From positions 62,001 through 126,000 of the forward strand of contig NZ_JHYY01000023.1 of NCBI RefSeq assembly GCF_000621205.1: a DNA stretch of 64,000 bases, written 5' to 3'. Position 1 is the stretch's first letter. Each line of letters begins with the position of its first letter. Below the pieces are notes generated by a model. It did no database searches, was not told the origin of the DNA, and saw only the letters and a program-made list of their open reading frames with translations. Source of the stretch: Halotalea alkalilenta DSM 17697. GTDB taxonomy: Bacteria; Pseudomonadota; Gammaproteobacteria; Pseudomonadales; Halomonadaceae. Below, piece by piece: positions 16,946 through 25,130 of the stretch. The position numbers and the translations under genes were made by a program.

Positions 16946-17416
16946 ATGAGCTCATTGAATACCCTACTATTCGCCACTGATTTCTCGAAAGGCTCGGCCA
17001 AGGCATCCTCGATCGCCACTACGCTCGCCCAGCTGTCCGGCGCCAAGCTGTACGTCATCCATGTCGCCAGCCTGGTCGACAGCACGATTTATTGGCAGGA
17101 TCCCCTGCTGGCTTCCGGCGTGGATCCAGGCCAACTCAATGGAGAGATAGTCAAGGAGGCCGAGAAGAAGCTCAGCGAATTCGTTGCCATTAATTTCCAA
17201 TCGGATGATGAAAATGGCCTGAAGGATGTCGAAAGCCGAGTGGTTTCCGGTGGTGTGGCTTACGAAATCATCATCGGTGAAGCCCAGCGGGTCGGCGCCG
17301 ACATGATCATCCTGGGAACCCATGGGCGAAGCGGCCTGGAGCGTGTACTGGTCGGCTCGACGGCAGAGCGCGTGGTACGCAGCTCCCCCATTCCGGTGCT
17401 CACCTCCCGGGGATAG
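16946..17416 (+). CDS. Universal stress protein (UspA family), second tandem copy
   Basis: This 156-residue paralog of the previous gene has the same length and identical start and end motifs (MSSLNTLLFATDFSKGSAKA; SSPIPVLTSRG). The ATP motif GTHGRSGLERVLVGSTAE is intact. The ATG at 16946 is preferred over one 12 nt upstream because it matches the paralog and has GGAG at the right distance. Differences concentrate in the middle third (residues 35-85), where Usp dimers and ligand loops vary, so the copies may have diverged in binding. Confidence 0.92.
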   Translation: MSSLNTLLFATDFSKGSAKASSIATTLAQLSGAKLYVIHVASLVDSTIYWQDPLLASGVDPGQLNGEIVKEAEKKLSEFVAINFQSDDENGLKDVESRVVSGGVAYEIIIGEAQRVGADMIILGTHGRSGLERVLVGSTAERVVRSSPIPVLTSRG

Positions 17417-17567
17417 CCCGCGCCATGCCGCGACACCGGGGTCGATGGGAAAGCGTTACGAACGAGCGTATTCGCCGTCGCTCCGCTTTGGCTCTCCTCG
17501 AGCGTTCTCGCTACCCTGGCCTCATCTCATTCCCCTCGCATGCGTCGCCGCTGGCTAAGGAGAGAAG

Positions 17568-18077
17568 GTGAAGTGGGTCAAGAAACTACTGACCATCGGC
17601 AAGTCGACCTCGACGGACCGGCAAACCGCCCCATCCCCAGTGGATGTGGCGGCGCTGGCCAAAGAGGTATTGTCACAGGATTCGGCTTCCTTATCGGTTG
17701 CCGCGTCGTCGAAAAATGCCATGAACATCGATCTCGAGGCGCACAAACACGACCTGGATGCGATGAAGGCCGCGGCCATCGAAGAGAGCGCTCGCTATTG
17801 GCAATCAGTGTCCGGCCTTGAGCAAAGCGAGATTCCCCCCGCGGTAAAACCCGATGCCTTTCTCCGCGTTGCGATCCTGAGCCGCAAGGCCCGGAATTTC
17901 GATCAGGAAATCGCATTTTGCGAAAAGTGGGTCCAGATCGAGCAGGATTACCGGCATCGTGCGGCGACCTGCAAGGCTACGACCGACCGATACGTCAAGG
18001 ACTACACCATCGGTCCCATACCCGAGAACATTCGCAAGAGATTAGCCCGGGCGAAGAAGCGGCTGGACAAGCGCTGA
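17568..18077 (+). CDS. Protein of unknown function
   Basis: This 169-residue, basic, soluble protein starts at GTG (17568) with AAGGAGAGAA just upstream. The N-terminal part (MKWVKKLLTIGKS, then a Ser/Thr/Ala-rich stretch) looks flexible. A C-terminal half (about residues 75-169) has helical character with PDAFLRVAILSRKARNFDQE, which resembles a TPR-like helix pair, and ends in a Lys/Arg cluster (RKRLARAKKRLDKR). I do not recognise the family. It is a single gene after the Usp pair. Confidence 0.7.
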   Translation: MKWVKKLLTIGKSTSTDRQTAPSPVDVAALAKEVLSQDSASLSVAASSKNAMNIDLEAHKHDLDAMKAAAIEESARYWQSVSGLEQSEIPPAVKPDAFLRVAILSRKARNFDQEIAFCEKWVQIEQDYRHRAATCKATTDRYVKDYTIGPIPENIRKRLARAKKRLDKR

Positions 18078-18339
18078 GGAAGCCCAACCCGCACTCTATT
18101 CCGAGCGCTGGACGCTGGATCCCATCTCAAGGTACTCGGAAACATCTCGAACCACGGCCCATGGGATATGGGCGTGGCACCAGGCATGACCGAGATGAGG
18201 CTGGCTCGGACCTTGGTCTAGTTGCCTTATTAGTAATACTTTTCAATCATCCCCGGGTCGCCCATCGCAGGGCTTCCTCCATCGCCATGCCAGCCTCGCG
18301 GGCGAGCGGGCATGGTGTGCGCATCTGACGGGGAGTCGA

Positions 18340-19287
18340 ATGAAAAGAGCCCTACTGCTGATCGCACTGCTGATGATCCACGGCTGCGGCGGCGATGGCG
18401 AGGGCCAGCAACGGCCGCTCACTCTGATCGTGCCGACCGCACCGGGTGGCGGTACCGACACGGTCGCGCGGGTGCTGGCGACCCAGGCCGAGCCGGCGCT
18501 GGGCGCGCCGATCGGGGTCAAGAACCTACCCGGGGCGAGCAGTGCGATCGGCATGTTCCAGGGCGCCAACGCTCCGGCGGATGGCGAGACGCTCACCATG
18601 GTGGTCGCGGAGCTAGCGATCCTCAAGTCGCTGGGGCTGGCTGACATCGACCACCGCGGCTTCGCTCCGATCATGCTGGTCAATTACGACCCGGCGGCGA
18701 TCACCGTGCGCCGGGACGCACCCTACGACACGATCAACGAGTTCCTCGACTATGCCAGGGAGCACCCGAATGCGCTGCTGATGGGCAATTCCGGCACCGG
18801 CTCGATCTGGCACGTCGCCGCCGAAACCTTCGGCCACGCCACCGACACCCGCTACACCCACGTGCCGTTCGAAGGTGCGGCGCCGGCGATCACCGCCCTG
18901 CTCGGCGGCCATATCGATGCCGTCAGCGTCAGTGCCGCCGAGGTGCTGCCCTACGTGAACAGCGGAGAATTCAAGATACTCGGGGTGATGGCCGCGCAGC
19001 GCATCGAGGCGCTGCCCGAGGCGCCTACCTTCACCGAAGCCGGTGTGGAGGTCCCTGAGTTCGGCACTTGGCGTGGCCTGGTGGCTCCGGCGGGCACCTC
19101 CCAGGAGCGGATAGACCAGTTGGCCGCAGCCTTCACCGAGGCTGCGCAATCCAACGAGTTCCAGGCGTTCATGGCCGGCCGCGGATTCGGCATCGAGATT
19201 CTGCCACCGGCCGGGTTCGCCACTTTCCTCGATGAGCAGGCTGCGTTCTTCGAACGCACCCTCTCCACCCTCGGCCTCGCCCCTTGA
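18340..19287 (+). CDS. tctC: Tripartite tricarboxylate transporter substrate-binding protein (TctC/Bug), lipoprotein-like
   Basis: The protein has 315 residues. It has the Bug-family fold: RPLTLIVPTAPGGGTDTVAR near the start, NLPGASSAIGMF, then GNSGTGSIWHVAAETF. TctC binds carboxylates in the periplasm and hands them to TctA/TctB. The N-terminus MKRALLLIALLMIHGCGGDG ends in a lipobox-like IHGC, so this copy is probably membrane-anchored, whereas most family members are free periplasmic proteins. It is the first gene of tctC-tctB-tctA, 20 bp before tctB. The ligand cannot be predicted from sequence. Confidence 0.92.
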   Translation: MKRALLLIALLMIHGCGGDGEGQQRPLTLIVPTAPGGGTDTVARVLATQAEPALGAPIGVKNLPGASSAIGMFQGANAPADGETLTMVVAELAILKSLGLADIDHRGFAPIMLVNYDPAAITVRRDAPYDTINEFLDYAREHPNALLMGNSGTGSIWHVAAETFGHATDTRYTHVPFEGAAPAITALLGGHIDAVSVSAAEVLPYVNSGEFKILGVMAAQRIEALPEAPTFTEAGVEVPEFGTWRGLVAPAGTSQERIDQLAAAFTEAAQSNEFQAFMAGRGFGIEILPPAGFATFLDEQAAFFERTLSTLGLAP

Positions 19288-19307
19288 GCCCTACCCAGGA
19301 GCGCTCC

Positions 19308-19739
19308 ATGAACGCACGCAATCTCACCTTGGGTACGATCGTCGTACTGGTCGCGACCGCCGCCTTCATCGCCACCTTCGGCTTTCGCGATCCAGGGATC
19401 GAGCGTACCGGTCCAGCCTTCCTGCCACGCCTCTATACCGGCGCACTGATCCTGCTGGGCCTCGCTCTGGCACTGAGCCGAAGACCCTCCACCGACGCCG
19501 GCGGCGCGCCCGCCAGGAGCCTGGTCGGCATGGCGATCGTCGCGGTCTACGTCGCCGCGCTTCCTTGGCTGGGCTTCGTGCTCTCCACCTTGTTGCTCGC
19601 GCCATCGATGCTCGCCTACGTCGGCATGCGCAGCCCCTGGGTGCTGATCCTGCTGCCGCTGGGGCTGGTTGGCTTCATCCAGCTGTTCTTCACCGTATTG
19701 CTCGGAATCGAAGTGCTTCCTGGCCAGCTTTGGCAATGA
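19308..19739 (+). CDS. tctB: Tripartite tricarboxylate transporter small membrane subunit (TctB)
   Basis: The protein has 143 residues with four hydrophobic helices, including FIATFGFRDPGIERTGPAFL, the family motif after helix 1. The ATG at 19308 has CAGGAG 7 nt upstream; a TTG at 19284 overlapping the tctC stop is less likely. TctB is the poorly conserved small integral subunit of the TTT system and works with TctA. It sits between tctC and tctA with short gaps, as expected for one operon. Confidence 0.88.
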   Translation: MNARNLTLGTIVVLVATAAFIATFGFRDPGIERTGPAFLPRLYTGALILLGLALALSRRPSTDAGGAPARSLVGMAIVAVYVAALPWLGFVLSTLLLAPSMLAYVGMRSPWVLILLPLGLVGFIQLFFTVLLGIEVLPGQLWQ

Positions 19740-19770
19740 GCCAGGCGAACCACTGCGCGAGGAGTCAAAG

Positions 19771-21264
19771 ATGCTAGAGATGTTGGGGCAAGGGCTGGTG
19801 CTGGCGATGCAGTGGCAAGTACTGCTGTTCCTGCTGCTCGGCGTAGTGGTCGGGATCATCGTAGGCTCCCTGCCCGGGCTGACGTCCACCATGGGGGTGG
19901 CATTGCTGCTGCCGCTGACCTTCGCGATGGAAGCGGCCACCGGCATCTTGTTCCTGATCGGGGTGTATTTCGGTTCGATGTACGGCGGCTCGGTCACCGC
20001 GATCCTGATCAATACACCAGGCTCACCGGCGGCCGCGGCGACGGTACTGGATGGCTACCCCATGACCCGCAAGGGCGAGGCCTACAAAGCGCTGCAGATC
20101 TCCACCTTGTGCTCCTCCATTGGCGGCTTCATCAGCGTGCTGGTACTGATCCTGGTCGCGCCCCAGCTGGCCGCCTTCGCTCTGCGCTTCAGCGCCCCGG
20201 AAACCTTCGCCCTGGCGCTGTTCGGCCTGTCCATCATCTCGACGCTGTCGAGCGGCTCGATGGTCAAGGGGCTGATTTCCGGGTTCGCCGGACTGCTGCT
20301 CGCCACCATAGGTCTCGACCCGATCAGCGGTATCACCCGCTTCAGCGGAGACAGTTTGCATCTGCTCGGCGGCATCAGCTTCATCGCCGTGATGATCGGA
20401 CTGTTCGCGATGTCGGAAGTGTTTCGGATGATGGAAGGATCGAGCGCGGTACGCGCGGCCACCGGCCAGATGGTGAAGAGCGTGAAAGACAAGGCCGGTC
20501 TCAGCTGGAAGGAGTTCAAGTCGCTGATCGTGACGCTCTTGCGTTCGACCGGGATCGGCACCGGAATCGGGATGATTCCCGGTGCGGGTGCGGATGTCGC
20601 CGCCTTCGTCGCCTACAACGAAGCCAAACGCTTCGACAAGGACCCCGAGAGCTTCGGCAAGGGCTCGCTCAAGGGCGTCGCCGCCCCTGAGGCCGCCAAC
20701 AACAGTCTCACCGGCGGTGCGATGGTGCCGCTGCTGACCCTCGGCATCCCCGGCGACGCGGTCACCGCGGTGCTGCTCGGGGCGCTGCTGGTGCAAGGTC
20801 TTCAGCCCGGGCCGATGCTGTTCGAGAACAACGGCCCGCTGGTCTACACCTTGTTCATCGGCATGCTGCTGGCCAATGTATTGATCTTCGTCATCGGCTG
20901 GAGCTGCATCAGGCTGTTCACCCGGATCCTGAGCGTGCCGATCGGCCTGATGATCCCGGTGATTCTGGTGCTCTGCGTGGTTGGCGCCTACGCGCTCAAC
21001 AACCAGTTCTTCGATGTGATCGTGATGCTCCTAGCAGGCATGCTCGGCTATGCGATGAAGCGCTACGATTTCCCGGTCGCCCCGCTGGTGCTGGGAATGA
21101 TCCTTGGGCCGATGATGGAGAGCAACCTGAGGCGCGCACTGATCATGTCCCAGGGCAGTCTGGATATCTTCTACACCCGCCCGGTCACCGCCGTACTGCT
21201 GCTGCTGGCGCTTGCGACCCTGCTCTCGCCGCTGTTCAGGTGGCTCAGAACGCGACGCCGATGA
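19771..21264 (+). CDS. tctA: Tripartite tricarboxylate transporter large permease (TctA)
   Basis: The protein has 497 residues with about twelve membrane helices. TctA signatures are clear: GSLPGLTSTMGVALLLPLTF, YFGSMYGGSVTAILINTPGS and GIGTGIGMIPGAGADVAAFV. The ATG at 19771 has GAGGAG at good spacing. It is the main sodium- or proton-driven permease of the operon, 31 bp after tctB. It matches the usual length of the family (about 500). Confidence 0.95.
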   Translation: MLEMLGQGLVLAMQWQVLLFLLLGVVVGIIVGSLPGLTSTMGVALLLPLTFAMEAATGILFLIGVYFGSMYGGSVTAILINTPGSPAAAATVLDGYPMTRKGEAYKALQISTLCSSIGGFISVLVLILVAPQLAAFALRFSAPETFALALFGLSIISTLSSGSMVKGLISGFAGLLLATIGLDPISGITRFSGDSLHLLGGISFIAVMIGLFAMSEVFRMMEGSSAVRAATGQMVKSVKDKAGLSWKEFKSLIVTLLRSTGIGTGIGMIPGAGADVAAFVAYNEAKRFDKDPESFGKGSLKGVAAPEAANNSLTGGAMVPLLTLGIPGDAVTAVLLGALLVQGLQPGPMLFENNGPLVYTLFIGMLLANVLIFVIGWSCIRLFTRILSVPIGLMIPVILVLCVVGAYALNNQFFDVIVMLLAGMLGYAMKRYDFPVAPLVLGMILGPMMESNLRRALIMSQGSLDIFYTRPVTAVLLLLALATLLSPLFRWLRTRRR

Positions 21265-21291
21265 TCGCGGGCCGCGGTCATGGGCTACCAA

Positions 21292-21711
21292 CTAAAGGAA
21301 TCGTCGGACGGATCCCGCCGCATCCACCATGTTCACGAGCGCCGCTTCGGTTTCCGGCCAGCCGCGGGTCTTCAGTCCGCAGTCGGGGTTGACCCAAAGC
21401 CGCTCGACCGGCAGCACCGCCGCCGCCTTCTCGAGCAGCTCGACCATCTCCTCTACGCTCGGCACGCGCGGCGAGTGGATGTCGTAGACGCCGGGTCCGA
21501 TCTGATTGGGGTACTCGAACGCCTCGAAGGCGCGCAGCAGCTCCATCTGCGAACGGGAAGTCTCGATAGTGATCACGTCGGCGTCCATCGCCGCGATCGC
21601 TTCGATGATCTGGTTGAACTCGCTGTAGCACATGTGGGTGTGGATCTACGTCGAGTCCTTCACTCCGCTGCTGGCGATCCGGAAAGCCTCGACCGCCCAG
21701 TCGAGGTAATG
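21292..21711 (-). pseudogene. metE: metE remnant: truncated B12-independent methionine synthase with an in-frame stop
   Basis: The minus strand encodes the C-terminal region of Met[56 protein letters not shown] and a final LVNMVDAAG. Immediately upstream, in the same frame, the homology continues (HYLDWAVEAFRI, then SSGVKDST[14 protein letters not shown]), but the codon expected to be Gln before IHTH is TAG (21646-21648), consistent with a CAG to TAG change. Homology stops near 21711, so about 600 N-terminal residues are gone. The remnant keeps part of the catalytic C-terminal barrel but cannot make an active enzyme. B12 genes lie a few kb away. Confidence 0.85.
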
Positions 21712-21785
21712 CCGCATCCGACTCGGCGTCGAGGCGCTGCGGGTACTCGTGTCCAGAGCCCTTCCGAGAGGATCGGCGATCGCAA

Positions 21786-21813
21786 AGAAAAAACCGCCCC
21801 GTAGGAGGGCGGT
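21786..21813 (-). terminator. Rho-independent terminator, minus strand
   Basis: ACCGCCC and GGGCGGT pair around a short loop and are followed on the minus strand by TTTTTTCTTT. It lies upstream of the metE remnant and would end a minus-strand transcript coming from 21.8-22.2 kb, where no intact gene is recognised. It may be a leftover from a gene lost with the metE deletion. Confidence 0.7.
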
Positions 21814-22246
21814 CTAGGTGATACGACTGCTTCATCGGCATCCTTGCCGCATCGTCGATTTCTCGAGACGATTCAAGCTTGAAAACGATGAGGCGAAGGG
21901 GATTCCCTTTCCACGGTATGCTCGTTGGCCTGAACCAGATTCCCTGGCATCGTCCTTGATGCCCTTTCAGCATCCTTCGCCTCATCTGTAACCACTGTAA
22001 GAGGCCGGTCATCGAGTTGTATAGATTGAAACTGGTGTAAAGCGCTACCGGACACGGCCTTTATCGTCAAAAATGATCTATTAATCCAATCATTAGGTTT
22101 TCTTATCAAGATCAAGTGGCCCGGGCGCTCCAGCGGTGGTCGAGCCAATCGCCGAGCAATCGACGATGGATGCGATCTAATGCTTGAAATGCGCTCCAAA
22201 GGTGCCTAACGTCGAGCGCTTCAAAGTTTCGAACCGGCGGCTCCCG
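21814..22246. other. A/T-richer region without a recognisable gene
   Basis: This stretch is less GC-rich than its surroundings. The longest minus-strand frame (21873-22199) has no familiar domain, no good start and an unlikely composition. Together with the adjacent metE remnant and orphan terminator it looks like a decaying locus. I see no transposase fragment, direct repeats or RNA gene. Confidence 0.5.
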
Positions 22247-22600
22247 ATGCTTCTACCCTCGCTCGTCGCCCTCCTGGTCCTTGCCTATCTGTTCACCGGG
22301 CTGCTGCACGCCTCGGCCTGGACCTTCGCTGGCCACGTTCAGCGGGCTGCGCGCTGGGAGTTCTGTACGGTGGTGCTATGCTGGCCCGCCTACCGGCTCC
22401 AGCACTCGGTGTCGCTGCGTGCGCACCAGTACACCTGCGAATACGTCCGCCATTCCGGAGACCCGCGCAAGGTCTATTCGATCGCAACGATCGCCAGGTC
22501 GCTGCCGGAGGCCCGGGGCAAGAGCATTCAGCTATTGAGACAGCGGTATGGGGACGACTTCGGAATCATTGGCGTGGTCAGGTCCTGCGCGACCGAATAG
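22247..22600 (+). CDS. Hypothetical protein with N-terminal membrane helix
   Basis: This protein has 117 residues if the ATG at 22247 is used. It begins MLLPSLVALLVLAYLFTGLL, a signal-anchor or transmembrane helix, followed by a Cys- and His-containing soluble part and a C-terminal SIATIARSLPEARGKSIQLL helix. No strong Shine-Dalgarno site is visible, and an earlier start at 22184 is possible. No family is recognised. It lies next to a decaying region, so it could itself be a remnant. Confidence 0.4.
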   Translation: MLLPSLVALLVLAYLFTGLLHASAWTFAGHVQRAARWEFCTVVLCWPAYRLQHSVSLRAHQYTCEYVRHSGDPRKVYSIATIARSLPEARGKSIQLLRQRYGDDFGIIGVVRSCATE

Positions 22601-22701
22601 CAGCGCTGCAGCCGCGGCCGATAGGCCTCGCGACCGAGTCGAAGCACGCAGCGAGCTTCGATACCCTGAGGCGGTCGCCCGCTGCGAGGTTAGCGACGGC
22701 G

Positions 22702-23043
22702 CTATCGCTGCCCCTGCTCGTCGTCGTCTTCGAAGTCCAGCCGTTTGATGTTGGCCTCGATGCCCTCTTCGTCGGCATCGGTGGTTTCTGTTCGCTGCTC
22801 GAGGTAGCGCTCTTTTTCCTCCAGTGCGCGTTCGTCTTCGTCCAACCCACGCTCCTGCACGAGCTCGACGTAATCGTCGAACTCGTCGGGGAGATCGGAC
22901 GCATGCTCGCTGCTGGCATTGCCATCGGACCTGTCCGGATCGAGCGCCTCGATATCCCTTGCGCTCGCATCTACGTGAGCATCGACACCTTCGTCTTCAT
23001 CTTCGTCTCGGCCTCGACTCGGGCGACCACGCCTGTCATCCAT
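22702..23043 (-). CDS. Highly acidic hypothetical protein
   Basis: This 113-residue, very Asp/Glu-rich protein starts at the ATG at 23043 (MDDRRGRPSRGRDEDEDEGV) with GAGGAG about 7 nt upstream. The first 60 residues look disordered. The second half (DEFDDYVELVQERGLDEDER, then EEKERYLEQRTE) looks like a charged helix or coiled coil. It is the first of three small minus-strand genes in a row (to 23639), each with its own ribosome-binding site. No family is recognised; acidic proteins of this kind are common in halophilic bacteria. Confidence 0.65.
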   Translation of the reverse strand: MDDRRGRPSRGRDEDEDEGVDAHVDASARDIEALDPDRSDGNASSEHASDLPDEFDDYVELVQERGLDEDERALEEKERYLEQRTETTDADEEGIEANIKRLDFEDDDEQGQR

Positions 23044-23108
23044 GATTCGGCTCCTCGTTTTTCGCACCTGTAAGGAACATCCGCCTGACGATCGACCATG
23101 CCGCGCGG

Positions 23109-23300
23109 CTATTCCAATGACTCGTCTTCGTAGCGTCGCTTCGCCTCGAGTGCCTCTTCCATCGATGGATGCTCGCTCAGAAGCAGGCCGGCATCGGGGA
23201 CGACGCCACGCAGCTCGAAGCTCACCACTCCCTGCGATGAGTCGCCCTTCTTCACTTCGACGACTTCTGCCTCACGTGGATAACCGGGATTGTCTGGCAT
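23109..23300 (-). CDS. Small hypothetical protein
   Basis: This 63-residue protein starts at the ATG at 23300 (MPDNPGYPREAEVVEVKKGD) because AAAGGAG lies 8 nt upstream; an in-frame ATG 63 nt earlier lacks this. It has a beta-rich N-terminal half (GVVSFELRGVVPDAGLLLSE) and ends with an acidic helix (SMEEALEAKRRYEDESLE). It is soluble with no signal. It forms a row with the acidic protein and the DUF1737 protein, but gaps of 65 and over 100 bp suggest separate units. Function is unknown. Confidence 0.65.
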   Translation of the reverse strand: MPDNPGYPREAEVVEVKKGDSSQGVVSFELRGVVPDAGLLLSEHPSMEEALEAKRRYEDESLE

Positions 23301-23411
23301 GATAGAGCTCCTTTCATCTGGGTTCTGCGGCTTCCGATACCTCTCAGAGAGGAGTATAGACACTGGTGCGAATGTCGCAGAAAGGGTACGACCGATACCC
23401 TATGGACAGCC

Positions 23412-23639
23412 TCAAAAACTTGGTTCTTGATGAAAAGAGTCGGACGAGTTCGTCCATATCACTGCTTGGGCGAAATAGATGTTCTTGTTGTTCGACAGAT
23501 TGATCACCGGCGAGCCGTGCAGTTTGTATCCGTCACGCAGGGCCTGGCTGACTTTGCGGTTCAATTCATCTTTGTTGATCGAGGTGAGAAGCATGTAATC
23601 GAGCCTCTGCTCATTCGATCTCTCGGAATCGCTAGCCAT
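23412..23639 (-). CDS. DUF1737 domain protein
   Basis: This 75-residue protein matches the small DUF1737 pattern: a strand (YMLLTSINKDELNRKVSQAL), the highly typical DGYKLHGSPVI, and a strand ending in YFAQAVIW. Its role is unknown; members are small cytosolic proteins. CCAGGAG lies 8 nt before the ATG at 23639. It is the rightmost of three small minus-strand genes, followed after 212 bp by a divergent methyltransferase. Confidence 0.8.
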   Translation of the reverse strand: MASDSERSNEQRLDYMLLTSINKDELNRKVSQALRDGYKLHGSPVINLSNNKNIYFAQAVIWTNSSDSFHQEPSF

Positions 23640-23851
23640 TTCTCTACTCCTGGAAAAAAATGGGTGGCTGGGTTATTTCGCAAGCGGGAGGCTCGGTCGA
23701 GCCTCGTTTGCAGCCGTGACGAGTGTGCAAGCAACAAGGAAAATCACCGATTTCATCTCCACCAGCTGTTAACCTAGTAGTCTACGCCAAGGCGTCAGGG
23801 GCTGCTCTGCCCTTCGCCCTCCGCTCTCGCCCTTTCTGACCAGATGATGAC

Positions 23852-24544
23852 ATGGACGATATGCGAAATTCGAAGAAGATCGATTATTCCAATTCCAAAT
23901 CCGACCGACATGCGCCGCATTCCGCGCTCGACAACGCTTCCATCATCTCTGCCTACCGGCGCTGGGCCGGGGTTTATGACCGGGTCTTCGGCGGCGTCTC
24001 AGGCCCTGGCCGGCGCCGCGCGGTCGAGGCAGTCAATGCCCTCCCTGGCAAGCGGGTGCTCGAGGTGGGCGTGGGTACCGGCCTCGCCCTTCCCCACTAC
24101 GCGCAAAACAAGCGCATCACCGGTATCGATCTCTCTCCTGAAATGCTCGCCAAGGCTCGCGCACGGGTCGCCGAGCATGGGATCGCCAATGTCGACGCGC
24201 TGCTCGAGCTCAACGCCGAGGAGACCGGCTTCGACTCGGGTTCGTTCGACATCGCCGTCGCGATGTTCGTCGCGTCCGTGGTGCCCAATCCGCATCGACT
24301 GATCAGCGAGATGCGCAGAGTGGTCAAACCCGGTGGTTGGCTCTTGATGGTCAACCATTTCCAGGCCGAGAAAGGTGCGCGGTTGCTGGCCGAGAGAGCG
24401 CTTGCGCCAGCGTCGCGCAAGCTGGGTTGGCACCCGGACTTCGCGATGGAGTCGATCCTCTCGGAGGAGGATCTGCGCACGGCGACCCGCACGCCGATTC
24501 CGCCGTTCGGCCTTTTCACCCTGGTTCAACTGCCCAACGACTGA
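23852..24544 (+). CDS. SAM-dependent methyltransferase, PmtA-like
   Basis: The protein has 230 residues. Class I methyltransferase motifs: motif I VLEVGVGTGLALPHY (about residues 69-83), acidic ITGIDLSPEMLAKARAR, and a post-I region DIAVAMFVASVVPNPHRLI. Together with the N-terminal SAYRRWAGVYDRVFGG it resembles the Rhodobacter-type phosphatidylethanolamine N-methyltransferase PmtA, which makes phosphatidylcholine at the membrane surface. An N-terminal basic, Ser-rich stretch (residues 1-30) may aid membrane contact. It is a single gene ending 2 bp before a convergent acetyltransferase gene. A related small-molecule methyltransferase is possible. Confidence 0.8.
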   Translation: MDDMRNSKKIDYSNSKSDRHAPHSALDNASIISAYRRWAGVYDRVFGGVSGPGRRRAVEAVNALPGKRVLEVGVGTGLALPHYAQNKRITGIDLSPEMLAKARARVAEHGIANVDALLELNAEETGFDSGSFDIAVAMFVASVVPNPHRLISEMRRVVKPGGWLLMVNHFQAEKGARLLAERALAPASRKLGWHPDFAMESILSEEDLRTATRTPIPPFGLFTLVQLPND

Positions 24545-24546
24545 CG

Positions 24547-25047
24547 CTAGGACATAGGCGCCCCGCCGGATGGCGGGCGTCGCATGTCGACGTGGGGGAT
24601 TCCATCCTCGAGATAGGTCTCCCCCTGTGCTACGAAGCCGTGGGCGGCATAGAACCCTTGCAGATGCGCCTGGGCCGAGAGCTTGATCACTCTCCCCGGC
24701 CAGCGCTCGGCCATCTCCTCCACCGCGCGGGCGATCAGTCCATGCCCTTGGCCATTGCCCCGCGCCGCCCGAGCGCAGACGACGCGGCCGATCGCTACTT
24801 CTCCACTGGCGCCGCTATCTTCCCGTGGGCCTAGCAGGCGGGCGTAGCGCACCAGCTCGCCATGCTGGTCGAATCCCATCAGGTGCAGTGTATCCGGCTC
24901 GGTGTCACGTCCATCGAGATCGAGAAAGGCGCAGGCCTGCTCGACGACGAATACCTCGGCGCGCAGCCGCAGCAGCGCGTAGAGCCACTCGGTAGTCAAC
25001 CCGTCGAAAGACGACACCCGCCACGGCGCATGACTCATCCCATTCAT
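24547..25047 (-). CDS. elaA: GNAT-family acetyltransferase, ElaA type
   Basis: The protein has 166 residues. ElaA hallmarks are present: LYALLRLRAEVFVVEQACAF near the start (the LRxxVFVVEQ motif), LDLDGRDTEPDTLHL, the acetyl-CoA loop GRVVCARAARGNGQGHGLI and a C-terminal FYAAHGFVAQGETYLEDGIP. ElaA is a cytosolic acetyltransferase of unknown substrate. The start (ATG 25047, or 25038) is uncertain by three codons. It is convergent with the methyltransferase and separated from the upstream lipoprotein by a terminator. Confidence 0.88.
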   Translation of the reverse strand: MNGMSHAPWRVSSFDGLTTEWLYALLRLRAEVFVVEQACAFLDLDGRDTEPDTLHLMGFDQHGELVRYARLLGPREDSGASGEVAIGRVVCARAARGNGQGHGLIARAVEEMAERWPGRVIKLSAQAHLQGFYAAHGFVAQGETYLEDGIPHVDMRRPPSGGAPMS

Positions 25048-25069
25048 CCTCTTGCTGGTTCGTCGCTAG

Positions 25070-25107
25070 AGCCAAAAACAGCGATGCCCCGCCTCGGCGG
25101 GGCATCG
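25070..25107 (-). terminator. Rho-independent terminator, minus strand
   Basis: Eleven-bp arms (CGATGCCCCGC and GCGGGGCATCG) at 25082-25107 are followed on the minus strand by GCTGTTTTTGG. It ends the lipoprotein transcript before the ElaA gene. Confidence 0.8.
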
Positions 25108-25130
25108 TCACGACGAGACTATCTGTCGCG

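Noticed and set aside
21873-22199. 109-codon minus-strand frame near the metE remnant
   Set aside because: No domain, poor start and unlikely composition in a decaying A/T-richer region.
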